Shown here one piece after another: positions 36,998-45,639 of a DNA stretch of 64,000 nt. The position numbers and the translations under genes were made by a program. The stretch is taken from contig NZ_BMNE01000012.1 in the NCBI RefSeq assembly GCF_014646295.1, forward strand, positions 62,001 through 126,000. The letters run 5' to 3'. A model generated the notes under the pieces. That model made no database searches and had not been told where the DNA came from. It was given only the letters and a program-made list of their open reading frames with translations. Within the stretch, counting starts at the first letter, position 1; every line of letters begins with the position of its first letter. This DNA comes from Nocardia rhizosphaerihabitans (lineage in GTDB: Bacteria; Actinomycetota; Actinomycetes; Mycobacteriales; Mycobacteriaceae).

Positions 36998-37003
36998 GAA
37001 CGT

Positions 37004-37047
37004 AGAACGGCGGGTGGCTTCCGAAACCGGAAACCACCCGCCGTTCT
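37004..37047. terminator. Terminator between the small peptide gene and fadA2
   Basis: A 14-bp perfect stem (AGAACGGCGGGTGG and its complement) with a 16-base loop that can pair further internally (TTCCG/CGGAA). It serves convergent genes. Confidence 0.88.
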
Positions 37048-37064
37048 CGTATGTCAGCGAGTGA

Positions 37065-38387
37065 CTAGCGCTCGATGATCGCGACGACGCCCTGGCCGCC
37101 CGCGGCGCAGATGGAGATCAGCGCGCGGCCGGATCCCTTCTCCGCCAGCATCTTCGCGGTCGAGGCGACGATGCGGCCGCCGGTCGCGGCGAACGGGTGG
37201 CCCGCGGCGAGCGAGGAGCCGTTGACGTTGAGCTTGCTGCGGTCGATCGAGCCCAGCGCGCCGTCCAGGCCAAGACGCTCCTTGCAGTAGGCGTCGGACT
37301 CCCACGCGGCCAGCGTCGAGAGGACAACGGAGGCGAAGGCCTCGTGGATCTCGTAGTAGTCGAAGTCCTGCAGGGTCAGGCCGTTGCGGGCCAGCAGGCG
37401 CGGCACCGCGTAGGTGGGCGCCATCAGCAGGCCGTCGGGGCCGTGGATGTAGTCGACCGAGGCGACCTCGGAGTCCACCAGGTGCGCGAGCACCGGGAGC
37501 TTGCGCTCGGCGGCCCACTCGTCGCTGGACATCAGCACCGCCGAGGCGCCGTCGGTCAGCGGGGTCGAGTTGCCCGCGGTCATGGTGGCGTCGCCCAGCT
37601 TGGTGCCGAACACCGGCTTCAGCGTGGCCAGCTTCTCCACGGTCGAGCCGGGACGCAGGTTGTCGTCGCGGGTCAGGCCGAGGAACGGGGTGATCAGGTC
37701 GTCGAAGAAGCCACGGTCGTAGGCGGCGGCCATGTTCTTGTGCGAGAGGTAGGCCAGCTCGTCCTGCGCCTCGCGGGCGATGCCGAACTCCTTGGCGGTG
37801 ATGGCGGCGTGCTCACCCATCGACAGCCCGGTGCGCGGCTCGGCGTTGCGCGGGATCTCGATGCCCAGCATCGAGGGACGCAGCTGGCCGACCAGCTTGA
37901 GCCGGTCCTTGTTGGACTTGGCGCGGTTGGCGGTGAGCATCCACTCCCGCATGTCCTCGCTGACGCCGATCGGCGCGTCGGACGTGGTGTCGGCGCCGCC
38001 GCCGATACCCGACTCGATGCGTCCCATCGCGATCGCGTCACCGACGGTGACCACCGACTGCAGGCCGGTGCCACAGGCGAGCTGCAGGTCGTGGGCCGGG
38101 GTGTAGGGCGAGAGCTTGGAGCCGAGCACGCTCTCGCGGATCAGGCTGTGCTCGCCGACGCGCTTGAGCACCGCGCCGCCGACGACCATGCCCAGGCGCT
38201 CACCCTGCAGCCCGAACCGGCTGACCAGCCCGTCCAGGGTGGCGGTGAACATGTCCTGGTTCGACGCCTTCGCGTAGGCCTTGTCGGAGCGAGCGAACGG
38301 GATTCGGTTACCGCCGACGATCGCGACCGGGCGCTGGGTCTTCGCGGTCTTTGCCGGGGCCTTCGCCGAGCGGGCTTTGCTTGTCAC
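37065..38387 (-). CDS. fadA2: Acetyl-CoA acetyltransferase/thiolase FadA2
   Basis: 440 residues from a GTG preceded by GGAGAA. Thiolases cleave 3-ketoacyl-CoA (or condense acetyl-CoA). The catalytic cysteine is in QLACGTGLQSVV, the His in IHEAFASVVLS, and the second Cys near the C-terminus in ICAAGGQGVVAI; GHPFAATGGRI is also present. It is divergent from fabG4-htdX with the palindrome at 38431 between them, the same arrangement as Rv0241c-Rv0243, suggesting a beta-oxidation or chain-remodelling set. Confidence 0.93.
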   Translation of the reverse strand: MTSKARSAKAPAKTAKTQRPVAIVGGNRIPFARSDKAYAKASNQDMFTATLDGLVSRFGLQGERLGMVVGGAVLKRVGEHSLIRESVLGSKLSPYTPAHDLQLACGTGLQSVVTVGDAIAMGRIESGIGGGADTTSDAPIGVSEDMREWMLTANRAKSNKDRLKLVGQLRPSMLGIEIPRNAEPRTGLSMGEHAAITAKEFGIAREAQDELAYLSHKNMAAAYDRGFFDDLITPFLGLTRDDNLRPGSTVEKLATLKPVFGTKLGDATMTAGNSTPLTDGASAVLMSSDEWAAERKLPVLAHLVDSEVASVDYIHGPDGLLMAPTYAVPRLLARNGLTLQDFDYYEIHEAFASVVLSTLAAWESDAYCKERLGLDGALGSIDRSKLNVNGSSLAAGHPFAATGGRIVASTAKMLAEKGSGRALISICAAGGQGVVAIIER

Positions 38388-38430
38388 TCGAGTTCTCCAT
38401 GGTCTCGTCGGGTGATCGGTTTACATATAA

Positions 38431-38446
38431 CTTACTCTGGAGTAAG
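38431..38446. promoter_or_regulatory. Palindromic operator between fadA2 and fabG4
   Basis: CTTACTCTGGAGTAAG, extended to 9-bp perfect arms around a TG centre at 38429-38448. It lies in the divergent promoter and matches the site before the TetR gene at 28153, so that TetR is the leading candidate regulator. Confidence 0.78.
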
Positions 38447-38488
38447 TTCATTGTCGACACCGAACCCGCAAATGTGAAGGTAGGAACA

Positions 38489-39844
38489 GTGGCAGCCAAG
38501 AGCAAGGGTGCACCCAACCTCTACGGATCCTTCATCCACTCCGCCCCCGGCGCGTTCCTGGCGAGCAAGCTGGGCCTGCCCCAGCCGGCGGAGCTGCGCC
38601 GGTACAAGGCAGGCGAGCCCGCACTTCCCGGCCCGGTCCTGCTGGGCGGCAAGGGCCGTCTCGCCGAGCCGGTCCGCGCGCTGCTCTCCGACTACACCGT
38701 CGCGGACTCGCTCGACTCGGGCACCAAGTACGGCGCGCTGGTCTTCGACGCCACCGGCATCGACTCCATCGACAAGCTTTCGCAGCTGTTCGAATTCTTC
38801 CAGCCCGCGATGCGTAACCTCGCACCTTCGGGGCGTGTCGTGGTCATCGGTACCACCCCGGAACTGGTCGGCTCGGTCGACGAGCAGATCGCCCAGCGCG
38901 CGCTCGAGGGCTTCACCCGCTCGGTCGCCAAGGAGCTGCTGCGCGGCGCCACCGGCCAGCTCGTCTACGTGCACCCGGAGGCGGGCGCGTCCGCGACCGG
39001 CCTCGAGTCGACCCTGCGCTTCCTGCTCTCAGGCAAGTCGGCCTTCGTCGACGGCCAGGTCATCCGGGTCGGCAAGGCCGATTCCGTCGCCCCCGCCAGC
39101 TGGGACAAGCCGCTCGCGGGCAAGGTCGCCGTCGTGACCGGCGCCGCCCGCGGCATCGGCGCCACCATCGCCGAGGTCTTCGCCCGTGACGGCGCCACCG
39201 TCATCGTCGCCGATATCCCCGCCGCCGGCGAGGCCCTGTCCGAGACCGCCAACAAGGTCGGTGCCACCGCCCTCGCCCTCGACGTCACCGCCCCCGACGC
39301 CGCCGAGCGTCTCGCCGAGTTCGCCACCGAGCGTTTCGGCGGCATCGACATCGTCGTGCACAACGCCGGCATCACCCGCGACAAGCTGCTCGCGAACATG
39401 GACGAGGGCCGCTGGAACTCGGTCATCAACGTCAATCTCGCCGCGCCCCACCGCATCACCTCCGGCCTCGTCGCCAAGGGCGTGCTCAAGGAGGGCGGCC
39501 GCGTGATCGACGTGTCCTCCATCGCGGGCATCGCGGGCAACCGCGGCCAGACCAACTACGGCGCCTCCAAGGCCGGCGTCATCGGCATGGTCGACGCCGA
39601 GGCCCCGCTGCTGGCGGAGAAGGGTGTCACCATCAACGCGGTGGCCCCCGGCTTCATCGAGACCGCGATGACCGCCGCCATCCCGCTCGGCACCCGCGAG
39701 GCGGGCCGCCTGATGAGCTCGCTGCTGCAGGGTGGCCAGACCGTCGACGTCGCCGAGACCATCGCCTACTTCGCCAGCCCGGCGTCGAACGCGGTGACCG
39801 GCAACGTGGTTCGCGTCTGCGGGCAGAGCCTGATCGGCGCCTGA
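38489..39844 (+). CDS. fabG4: 3-oxoacyl-ACP/CoA reductase FabG4 (high-molecular-weight FabG)
   Basis: 451 residues from the GTG at 38489, close to the 454 of M. tuberculosis FabG4. The N-terminal 200 residues are the flavodoxin-like extra domain of high-molecular-weight FabG, and the C-terminal half is a complete SDR: VTGAARGIGATIAEVF, HNAGITRD, then the catalytic Ser (VSSIAGIAG) and YGASK. It reduces 3-ketoacyl-CoA/ACP with NAD(P)H. The start follows GAAGGTAGGAAC. Stop and the htdX start overlap (TGATG), so the pair is translationally coupled. Confidence 0.93.
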   Translation: MAAKSKGAPNLYGSFIHSAPGAFLASKLGLPQPAELRRYKAGEPALPGPVLLGGKGRLAEPVRALLSDYTVADSLDSGTKYGALVFDATGIDSIDKLSQLFEFFQPAMRNLAPSGRVVVIGTTPELVGSVDEQIAQRALEGFTRSVAKELLRGATGQLVYVHPEAGASATGLESTLRFLLSGKSAFVDGQVIRVGKADSVAPASWDKPLAGKVAVVTGAARGIGATIAEVFARDGATVIVADIPAAGEALSETANKVGATALALDVTAPDAAERLAEFATERFGGIDIVVHNAGITRDKLLANMDEGRWNSVINVNLAAPHRITSGLVAKGVLKEGGRVIDVSSIAGIAGNRGQTNYGASKAGVIGMVDAEAPLLAEKGVTINAVAPGFIETAMTAAIPLGTREAGRLMSSLLQGGQTVDVAETIAYFASPASNAVTGNVVRVCGQSLIGA

Positions 39845-40713
39845 TGACCCAGACGATCACCCTCACCGAGGTTCCGAAGAACGGCGGGCTCTACGCGAAG
39901 GCGGCGCTGGGCGCCGTCCCGCTGCCCGGCCCGCTGTCGGGTCGCAAGCCCGTCCTGCCCGACCGCCGGGTCGTGCTGGACGGCTTCCAGGTCGATCCCG
40001 ATCACCTGGCGGCCTACTGCCACGCTACCGGCCTGCGTTTCAGCGACACCCTGCCGCTGACGTACCCGTTCATCCTGGCGTTCCCGCTGATGATGGAACT
40101 GGTTGTGGCACGGGACTTCCCGTTCACCGCGGTCGGCGCGGTGCACTTCGAGAACGTCATCGAACGCACTCGCGAGATCTCGGTCGCCGAGCCTCTCGAT
40201 TTCACCGCCCACATCGAGAACCTCCGCGAGCACCCGAAAGGCCTGCTGGTCGACGCGGTCACGGAGATCCGCGTCGGCCGCGAGCTGGTCTGGCGTCAGG
40301 TCTCCACCCTCCTGCACCAGCAGCGCACCTCGCTCTCGGGCGGCCCGAAGTCGGCGCCCCCGCCGGACGAGGTCCCCCCGCCCCCGCTGCGCGTGCAGCG
40401 CGTCGATCAGAAGATGATCAACCGCTACGCCGCCGCGTCGGGCGACCGCAACCCGATCCACGTCTCCAGCCTGGGCGCCAAAGCGATGGGCTTCCCGAAG
40501 ACCATCGCCCACGGCATGTGGTCGGCCGCGAACATCCTCGCCACGATCGAGGGCCGCGTCCCCGAAAAGACCACCTACGCGGTCAAATTCGGCAAGCCGA
40601 TCTTCCTCCCGTCCTCGGTCAACGTCTACGCCGACCAGGTCGGATCCGGCTGGGACCTCTCCATCCTGAACCCCAAAAAGGGCTACCCCCACCTCACCGC
40701 AACCCTGCGCTGA
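39844..40713 (+). CDS. htdX: 3-hydroxyacyl dehydratase, MaoC-like (HtdX)
   Basis: 289 residues of double hot-dog organisation. The hydratase-2 motif lies in YAAASGDRNPIHVSS and AMGFPKTIAHGMW in the C-terminal half, with the catalytic Asp and His. It hydrates or dehydrates (R)-3-hydroxyacyl thioesters and works with FabG4 upstream, whose stop overlaps its ATG. M. tuberculosis HtdX (Rv0241c) has the same partner. A terminator follows at 40725. Confidence 0.92.
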   Translation: MTQTITLTEVPKNGGLYAKAALGAVPLPGPLSGRKPVLPDRRVVLDGFQVDPDHLAAYCHATGLRFSDTLPLTYPFILAFPLMMELVVARDFPFTAVGAVHFENVIERTREISVAEPLDFTAHIENLREHPKGLLVDAVTEIRVGRELVWRQVSTLLHQQRTSLSGGPKSAPPPDEVPPPPLRVQRVDQKMINRYAAASGDRNPIHVSSLGAKAMGFPKTIAHGMWSAANILATIEGRVPEKTTYAVKFGKPIFLPSSVNVYADQVGSGWDLSILNPKKGYPHLTATLR

Positions 40714-40724
40714 GCCCAGGGTCC

Positions 40725-40762
40725 CAACGGGCCGCACATCCGCAAGGGTGTGCGGCCCGTTG
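40725..40762. terminator. Terminator after htdX
   Basis: A perfect 14-bp stem (CAACGGGCCGCACA and its complement) with a 10-base loop, 12 bases past the stop, followed by GCGTTTGG. Confidence 0.85.
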
Positions 40763-40794
40763 CGTTTGGTGGCGCTCGACCCCGCCGGACAGTG

Positions 40795-40842
40795 GCTGTA
40801 AAGACAGTCTTGACAGTGCTCGCTGTAAAGGTAGTCTTGACA
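40795..40842 (+). promoter_or_regulatory. Tandem operator-like repeats before the toxin-antitoxin-like pair
   Basis: Two 21-bp copies at 40795-40815 and 40822-40842, 19 of 21 identical, start-to-start spacing 27 bp. Each contains TGTAAAG and GTCTTGACA, and the first is an imperfect palindrome (8 of 9 pairs). The second ends one base before the GTG start, so a bound repressor would block both promoter and ribosome access. Confidence 0.7.
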
Positions 40843-40843
40843 C

Positions 40844-41080
40844 GTGCAGATTACGCAATCGGCCCGCAAGCACGGAGTGGCCGACGCGGACATCATTCAC
40901 GCATGGGACAACGCTCTGCGACTCGTGGAGTTCGAGTACGACGGTGAAGACCGCGTATTGGTCATCGGCCCTGACATGGCCGGGCGGCTACTCGAGCTCG
41001 TGGCTGTTCCGGTGGCGGGACCGAGCCGGATCATCCACGCTGACAGGCTGCGGCCCAAGTTTCACGACTATCTGAGGTGA
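40844..41080 (+). CDS. BrnT-like small protein, candidate toxin
   Basis: 78 residues, leader nearly absent: the GTG follows directly on the repeat at 40822-40842. The sequence QSARKHGVADADIIHAW, then EDRVLVIGPDMAGRLLELVA and IIHADRLRPKFHDYLR follows the order of BrnT/RelE-fold toxins (KHGV helix, a paired beta strand with IG, final R-x-Y). The next gene is coupled downstream and looks like a DNA-binding antitoxin. BrnT proteins are RNases; activity here is unproven. It lies in an accessory-looking region just after the conserved fabG4-htdX block. Confidence 0.6.
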   Translation: MQITQSARKHGVADADIIHAWDNALRLVEFEYDGEDRVLVIGPDMAGRLLELVAVPVAGPSRIIHADRLRPKFHDYLR

Positions 41081-41085
41081 TGCAT

Positions 41086-41472
41086 ATGTCTACGACCAAG
41101 AACAAGAAGGGGACGACCAAGCGCCCGGTGCGCACTCCGATCGGTGCGGTATCTCACGTCAAGACGATCAAGCCCCGTGTCACGCGGCAGCCGGCTAAGT
41201 CTCGTGCTGCCCACGCAATTGAACCCAAGTCGAAGACTGTGATCGAGGAGTCGAGCTCCGGCTTGGAAGGCCTCGAACCGCAAGGCTCTCCTGCTCGGGA
41301 CGCCAAGCACTTTCGACGAATCATCGAAGCCCGCAAACAAGTTGCAGCAGCAGAAGCCGAGTTGCGTGATGCGGTGAAAGCTGCGCATGCGGCAGGTGAT
41401 TCCTGGACGGTTATCGGAATGGCGCTGGACACGTCGCGCCAAGCAGCCTTTCAGCGGTTCGGCAAGGACTGA
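41086..41472 (+). CDS. HTH protein, candidate antitoxin
   Basis: 128 residues from the ATG at 41086 (TGAGGTG seven bases upstream); earlier in-frame starts at 41077 and 41080 overlap the upstream stop. The N-terminal 55 residues are basic and disordered (KNKKGTTKRPVRTP), and the C-terminal part is helical with a helix-turn-helix-like end (GDSWTVIGMALDTSRQAAFQ). DNA binding would fit the tandem operators before the pair. Gene order (toxin first) is as in brnTA. No exact family recognised. Confidence 0.55.
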   Translation: MSTTKNKKGTTKRPVRTPIGAVSHVKTIKPRVTRQPAKSRAAHAIEPKSKTVIEESSSGLEGLEPQGSPARDAKHFRRIIEARKQVAAAEAELRDAVKAAHAAGDSWTVIGMALDTSRQAAFQRFGKD

Positions 41473-41924
41473 GCTGGATTCGTGCTATCTAATCCGTGTG
41501 CCCGCAAAGTATTGCGAAGATGTCGTGTTCGCGGCGGCTGCGCGTTACACCTTTTCGCTGTGAGATCAATCATGGCCTAGAGCAGGGATAGCTGGGTAAT
41601 CACCGATGTTCGGCATTGAGTCGACATTTCTCCCCTGCCGTTCATCCGCGTGTGTAGTCCACGCACCCTCGCTCTCGACTTGCTATCCAGCGGGTTTACC
41701 GCGGTCGAAGCCGCTCGGTGTGGCTCCGAGTATCACGTGACGAAGGACCGAAGTGCAATCCTCACTCCGGGTTGGTCGCCCTGATCGGTCCCGGCAAACT
41801 TTCGGCGCACGTCTGGCTAATGCCCCGAATTGCACGGGCTGGGGTGGTGTCGGTAGGTCGTGTTAAAACTTTCCAGTCGGCAACAACGTCGGCAATCATG
41901 CTTACTACCAAGGGGTTTCACTTC
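41473..41924. other. Intergenic region before the first TGSA-type protein
   Basis: About 450 bp without a supported gene. Near its end, CGTGTTAAAACTT at 41859-41871 lies 54 bases before the start of the next gene and resembles elements before 42752, 45266 and 46063. Apart from that I see no structure of note; base composition is less GC-rich than in the flanking conserved genes. Confidence 0.5.
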
Positions 41925-42260
41925 ATGAAGAAGTTCCGCACGCTCGGTTTCGGCATCGCCATCGCGGCAGGTCTGGCAATGTTCGGTACCGGCGTGGCTA
42001 CCGCCCAGGAGCCGGAGACCGGTGGCGGTCAGGAGGAGACCACCACCGGTTCGGCGGACGGACTGGCCGCGCTGCTCGAGTCCCTGGCGACCGGCTCGGC
42101 CGGTACCGACACCGAGACCGAGGACGCGACGGCGATCAACGAGGAAGAGGACGAGACCGGCACCGACACCGGTTCCGCTTCGGGCCTCGCCGCCCTGCTC
42201 GAGGCCCTGACCACGGGCTCCGGAGGTGCCGAGGAGCCGGAGACCGACCCGGTCGACTGA
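41925..42260 (+). CDS. Small exported acidic protein with two TGSA-helix units
   Basis: 111 residues from the ATG at 41925; an in-frame ATG at 41898 would add nine. A signal peptide ends near residue 27 (GTGVATAQ). The mature part has two near-copies, TGSADGLAALLESLATGSAG (41-60) and TGSASGLAALLEALTTGSGG (82-101), separated by a Glu/Asp/Thr linker. Each unit would form a short amphipathic Leu/Ala helix capped by Gly-Ser turns. The same pattern recurs in the genes at 45266, 45640 and 46063. The function is unknown. Confidence 0.75.
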   Translation: MKKFRTLGFGIAIAAGLAMFGTGVATAQEPETGGGQEETTTGSADGLAALLESLATGSAGTDTETEDATAINEEEDETGTDTGSASGLAALLEALTTGSGGAEEPETDPVD

Positions 42261-42275
42261 TAACCGGCTGTACAT

Positions 42276-42305
42276 CGAATGCCCTGCCACTCGGCGGGGC
42301 ATTCG
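42276..42305. terminator. Terminator after the 41925 gene
   Basis: A 9-bp stem (CGAATGCCC with GGGCATTCG) and a 12-base GC-rich loop, 15 bases past the stop. Confidence 0.7.
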
Positions 42306-42751
42306 TCGGTTCCGGGCAGCGGATTCATCGCGCCCCGATCGGTGGATTCCGACCCGCCGTTACGCGAATTCGCTGTGAGATTACTCATTTCCGACAACAC
42401 TGATTGCTGAACCATTGCGGCACAGTCGATTTGGCGCCGATTTGGTCTACCGACCAGTGTTTTGTTCCACGAGCTAAGAAGTTGCCTGACCCATTCTGGG
42501 CGGCCGATCCAGTGTTGCCACGGCGCCAACATTCCGGCCGGAAAAATGCGGCAACTCACCGGCATCTGAACAGCCCACTGCCCGAATTCCTGCCGCTCCT
42601 CGTCGCCCGAAACGCGTGTTAGAACTTCTGTGCCCAGTCCGCGGGACTGGCAAACAGGGAATTTCGAAACCCCCGCTCGGGTGGCGAACATGCGGCCGCC
42701 CAACGCGTTTCACCTGATGATCCTTTGGCGAGAAGTGGTGTGGAGGAAGCG
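42306..42751. other. Intergenic region before the 42752 gene
   Basis: About 445 bp with no supported ORF. CGTGTTAGAACTT at 42615-42627 matches the element at 41859 in 12 of 13 positions and is probably promoter-related, 125 bases before the start. The rest is unremarkable. Confidence 0.45.
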
Positions 42752-43249
42752 TTGAAAAAGACAGTAGCTATCGCACTGGCGGCGTCGTGGTCGCTGATGA
42801 TGGTGCCCGGCCTGGCCGGCGCCGACACCGGCAGCGGCACGACAGGAAGCGGCGTGATCGACACCGGCAGCGGAATCCTCGGCGACCTACTCGACACCGG
42901 CAGCGGCATTCTCGGCGGAAGCTCGGGCGGCTCGTCGGAAACCGTCCAGCCGTGCAACACCTCGACCAAGTCCGGCGGTGAGGGCGTCACCAACACCACC
43001 CACCAGCTCGGCGTCACCGGCCCGACCTCGTTCGTCCTGTCCTACGAAACCCTGAACATCCCCGACCGAATCCAGGTCTTCTACGAGGGCGGCCAGGTAC
43101 TCGACACCGGCTACATCGGCGACAACATCAACCAGGGCACCGGCTCCGCAGTCGTCTCCCTCCCCGCGGGCTCGACGACGACAGTGACCGTCCGCGTCAG
43201 CGGCATGGACGACACCCAATGGGAGTACACGGTCAACTGCCCGTCCTAG
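42752..43249 (+). CDS. Secreted protein with TGSG repeats and a beta-sandwich domain
   Basis: 165 residues from a TTG at 42752 with GGAGGAAGC just upstream. The signal peptide (to about residue 24, PGLAGA) is followed by four TGSG units between residues 25 and 55 (DTGSGTTGSGVIDTGSG, then LGDLLDTGSGILGG). The C-terminal domain of about 100 residues has two cysteines and the strand-rich motif IPDRIQVFYEGGQVLDTGYI, seen in extracellular beta-sandwich domains; a binding role is plausible. A terminator follows. Confidence 0.75.
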   Translation: MKKTVAIALAASWSLMMVPGLAGADTGSGTTGSGVIDTGSGILGDLLDTGSGILGGSSGGSSETVQPCNTSTKSGGEGVTNTTHQLGVTGPTSFVLSYETLNIPDRIQVFYEGGQVLDTGYIGDNINQGTGSAVVSLPAGSTTTVTVRVSGMDDTQWEYTVNCPS

Positions 43250-43271
43250 GGTGATCCGGGCGTGAAACAGC

Positions 43272-43298
43272 GAATGCCCCGCTGAAGGCGGGGCATTC
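43272..43298. terminator. Terminator between convergent genes at 43.3 kb
   Basis: A perfect 11-bp stem (GAATGCCCCGC and its complement) with loop TGAAG. Confidence 0.85.
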
Positions 43299-43321
43299 TG
43301 CATTTCCGTGGGGTGGTGCGC

Positions 43322-43912
43322 TCAATTCAGGTCTGCGCTGCTTGGTACGACTACGCCGTAGAGGTCCGTCAGGGTCGCGAGGGCGCTGCGGTGGAGCTGT
43401 TCGGCGGGGATATCGCCTGCTGAGGTGGGGAGGGGGCGGGTGGCGCAGGCGTTGGCAACGACGGTGGGTTTGTTGCCGCGGAGGAAGGCGCCTTCGGTGG
43501 TGAAGGTGACGCACATGTGGGTCATGAAGCCGGCGATGATGACGGTGTCGTTGCCTGCGGCGTCGACCAGGTCGCCGAGGTCGGTGCCTACGAAGGCGTT
43601 GGGGACGGTTTTGACTACTACTTTTTCGTCGGGGGTGGGGGCGACTTCGGGGTGGATCTGGCCTATTTCGGCGGTGATGTCGTAGGGGGTGTCTTTGCCG
43701 CCGTCGTTGATGACGTGGATGACTGTGGTGCCGGATTCTCTTGCCTTGCTGAGCAGTTCGGCGGCGGCGTCGAGGGCGGGGGACCAGTCGGTGAGTTCCA
43801 TGATGCCCTGGGTGTAGGTGTTCTGGTAGTCGACCAGGATCAGGGTGGAGTCGGCGAGGGTGGCGGGGGTTTCGTCGAAGCCGTTGAGCTGGCGGAGGGT
43901 CGTCGAAGTCAT
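43322..43912 (-). CDS. Isochorismatase-family cysteine hydrolase
   Basis: 196 residues from the ATG at 43912. Catalytic triad pattern: Asp in LILVDYQNTYTQG, Lys in VVVKTVPNAFVGT, Cys in GFMTHMCVTFTTEGAF. The family includes isochorismatases, nicotinamidases and related amidases; the substrate is not evident. It is divergent from a GlxA-type regulator whose target it probably is (about 78 bp between starts). The isochorismate synthase at 25 kb is far away and gives no link. Confidence 0.88.
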   Translation of the reverse strand: MTSTTLRQLNGFDETPATLADSTLILVDYQNTYTQGIMELTDWSPALDAAAELLSKARESGTTVIHVINDGGKDTPYDITAEIGQIHPEVAPTPDEKVVVKTVPNAFVGTDLGDLVDAAGNDTVIIAGFMTHMCVTFTTEGAFLRGNKPTVVANACATRPLPTSAGDIPAEQLHRSALATLTDLYGVVVPSSADLN

Positions 43913-43989
43913 GATCTTCACGGTATGGAGCGGCGGGGATGTCGGCAATGTCATGTAACCTGCAGATTCGGACATGCCGAGGAGGGCTG

Positions 43990-44979
43990 ATGGCGACGAC
44001 GGATCGGCTTGTCGTGATCGTGTTGTTCGATCGGGTCGATCTGCTCGATGTCACCGGGCCGCCGGAGGTCTTCTCGTTGTTGCAGCGGGAGATGGACGGG
44101 CCGACGGGGTATCAGGTGGTGCTGGCAGCCGAGAGTATGGAGCCGGTGACCACCTCGGCGGGCGTTCGGGTGCTGCCGGATGTGACGTTCGCGGAGGTTT
44201 CGGGGCGGCGGATCGACACGGTGGTTGTCCCGGGGGCGGTGGAGACGGACGGTGGTCGCCGGGTGCGGGCGGTGGTCGATGCCGAGGTTGTCGACGCGGT
44301 GTCGGTGCTGGCCAAGGGGGCTCGGCGGGTGGCGTCGGTGTGCGTCGGTGCGCATATTCTGGCCGCGGCCGGGCTGCTCGACGGGCGGCGGGCCACCACG
44401 CACTGGTCGACCGCGCAGCAGCTCGCGGCCGAGCATCCGGCGGTCGAGGTGGATGCCGATCCGATCTACATTCGGGACGAAAACATCTGGACCGGAGCGG
44501 GTCTCACGGCGTGCCTCGATCTGACGCTGGCGCTCGTCGCCGATGACTTCGGGGACGAGATCGCTCTGCGGGTGGCGCGGCAGTTGGTGATGTATCTGAA
44601 AAGGCCGAGCGGTCAAAGCCAATTCAGTGTTTCGCTCGAGCCGGTCTCGACTACGCGGCGCATCGACGATCTGCGGCTCTACATCGCCGGAAATATCGCG
44701 CGTCAGCTCACAGTGACGGATCTGGCCGAGCATGCGCATGTCGGTGAACGGCAACTCACGCGGATCTTTCGCACCGAGCTCGGTATGACGCCTGCGGCCT
44801 ACATCGAATCGGCGCGGGTGGAAGTGGCTCGGCATCGGCTGGAAACGACGGACGAAACACTCCAACGTGTCGCTGCCGCTTGTGGTTTCAATACGGTCGA
44901 TACCTTGACGCGGGCGTTCCGGCGACGGCTGGATACGACTCCGGCGGAGTATCGCAACAGGTTTCGGATCGGCGGATGA
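43990..44979 (+). CDS. GlxA-family regulator (DJ-1/PfpI plus AraC helix-turn-helix)
   Basis: 329 residues from the ATG at 43990 with GAGGAGGG upstream. The DJ-1-like N-terminal domain has ASVCVGAHILAAAGLLDGR and TTHW; the C-terminal AraC domain has HVGERQLTRIFRTELGMTP and VAAACGFNTVDTLTRAFRR. It is divergent from the isochorismatase-like hydrolase and is the likely regulator of it. It is a second GlxA-type gene of the window (the first is at 8268). Confidence 0.9.
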   Translation: MATTDRLVVIVLFDRVDLLDVTGPPEVFSLLQREMDGPTGYQVVLAAESMEPVTTSAGVRVLPDVTFAEVSGRRIDTVVVPGAVETDGGRRVRAVVDAEVVDAVSVLAKGARRVASVCVGAHILAAAGLLDGRRATTHWSTAQQLAAEHPAVEVDADPIYIRDENIWTGAGLTACLDLTLALVADDFGDEIALRVARQLVMYLKRPSGQSQFSVSLEPVSTTRRIDDLRLYIAGNIARQLTVTDLAEHAHVGERQLTRIFRTELGMTPAAYIESARVEVARHRLETTDETLQRVAAACGFNTVDTLTRAFRRRLDTTPAEYRNRFRIGG

Positions 44980-45265
44980 GGCGCCGGGGCGATAGGCACA
45001 GAAGTGCTGCGAACTGTATCGACGGCTCGGGCCGGTAGGTCCGGAATTCGGCGAACGGCCAGGGGTGGTCGGGCTCGTGAGTCGTTGGGGAGTGGTCGAT
45101 ATGTCGTATAGACGCTGGTCGGGCGAGGGCGGCTGAGCGCGTCGGCTCGGTGTGGGCTGTCTTGCCCCCATTTCATCGGTCTCCCGGGTGCCGTGCGGCC
45201 GCTGTTAGACATCTCGTATGGGCGGAATGAACTCCGCCGGAAATCTGAAATATGAGGTGTTCACA

Positions 45266-45517
45266 ATGAGCAAGATTCGTGTCTTCGGGGCGGCTGTGGC
45301 AGCGGCGGCGAGCATCTCGCTGCTCGGCGCGGGAGTCGCGGTGGCCGCGGATGAGCCCACCACCGGCTCGGCCGAGGCGCTTCTGTCCGGGCTGACCACG
45401 GGCACAGCGGAGACCGACGCGGTCGCCGAGGAGCCCGCCGGTTCGCTCGAGGGTCTGGATCTGGCCGCGCTGCTCGAGCTGCTGTCCAGTGGCTCGGGTG
45501 AGGCTCCGGCCGAGTAA
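45266..45517 (+). CDS. Small exported protein with TGSA-helix units
   Basis: 83 residues from the ATG at 45266. Signal peptide to about residue 28 (LLGAGVAVAA). The mature part is TTGSAEALLSGLTTGTAE, a Glu/Ala linker and a second unit GLDLAALLELLSSGSGEA. The pattern and the signal peptide (VFGAAVAAA type) resemble the proteins at 41925 and 46063. GTTAGAC at 45204-45210 lies about 55 bases upstream and a GGCGGA/TCCGCC hairpin lies in the leader. A terminator follows. Confidence 0.72.
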   Translation: MSKIRVFGAAVAAAASISLLGAGVAVAADEPTTGSAEALLSGLTTGTAETDAVAEEPAGSLEGLDLAALLELLSSGSGEAPAE

Positions 45518-45529
45518 TGCGGATGCGCG

Positions 45530-45562
45530 GGTGCCCGTCGCTGGTCGGCGGGCGCCGAGTTT
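45530..45562 (+). terminator. Terminator after the 45266 gene
   Basis: An 11-bp imperfect stem (GGTGCCCGTCG with CGGCGGGCGCC, two wobbles) followed by GAGTTTTC, a T-rich tail. Confidence 0.72.
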
Positions 45563-45639
45563 TCTTGCTGTTCACTTCAGGCGCTGCTTCCGTAATTCTC
45601 TCGTGATATAAATTCGGCGATACGTCTGAAGGAGAGAAT

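Noticed and set aside
37065..38387. Assigning fadA2 as a primary acetoacetyl-CoA biosynthetic thiolase (phaA/atoB)
   Set aside because: Position beside fabG4-htdX and the palindrome shared with other lipid-oxidation genes favour the FadA2 role.
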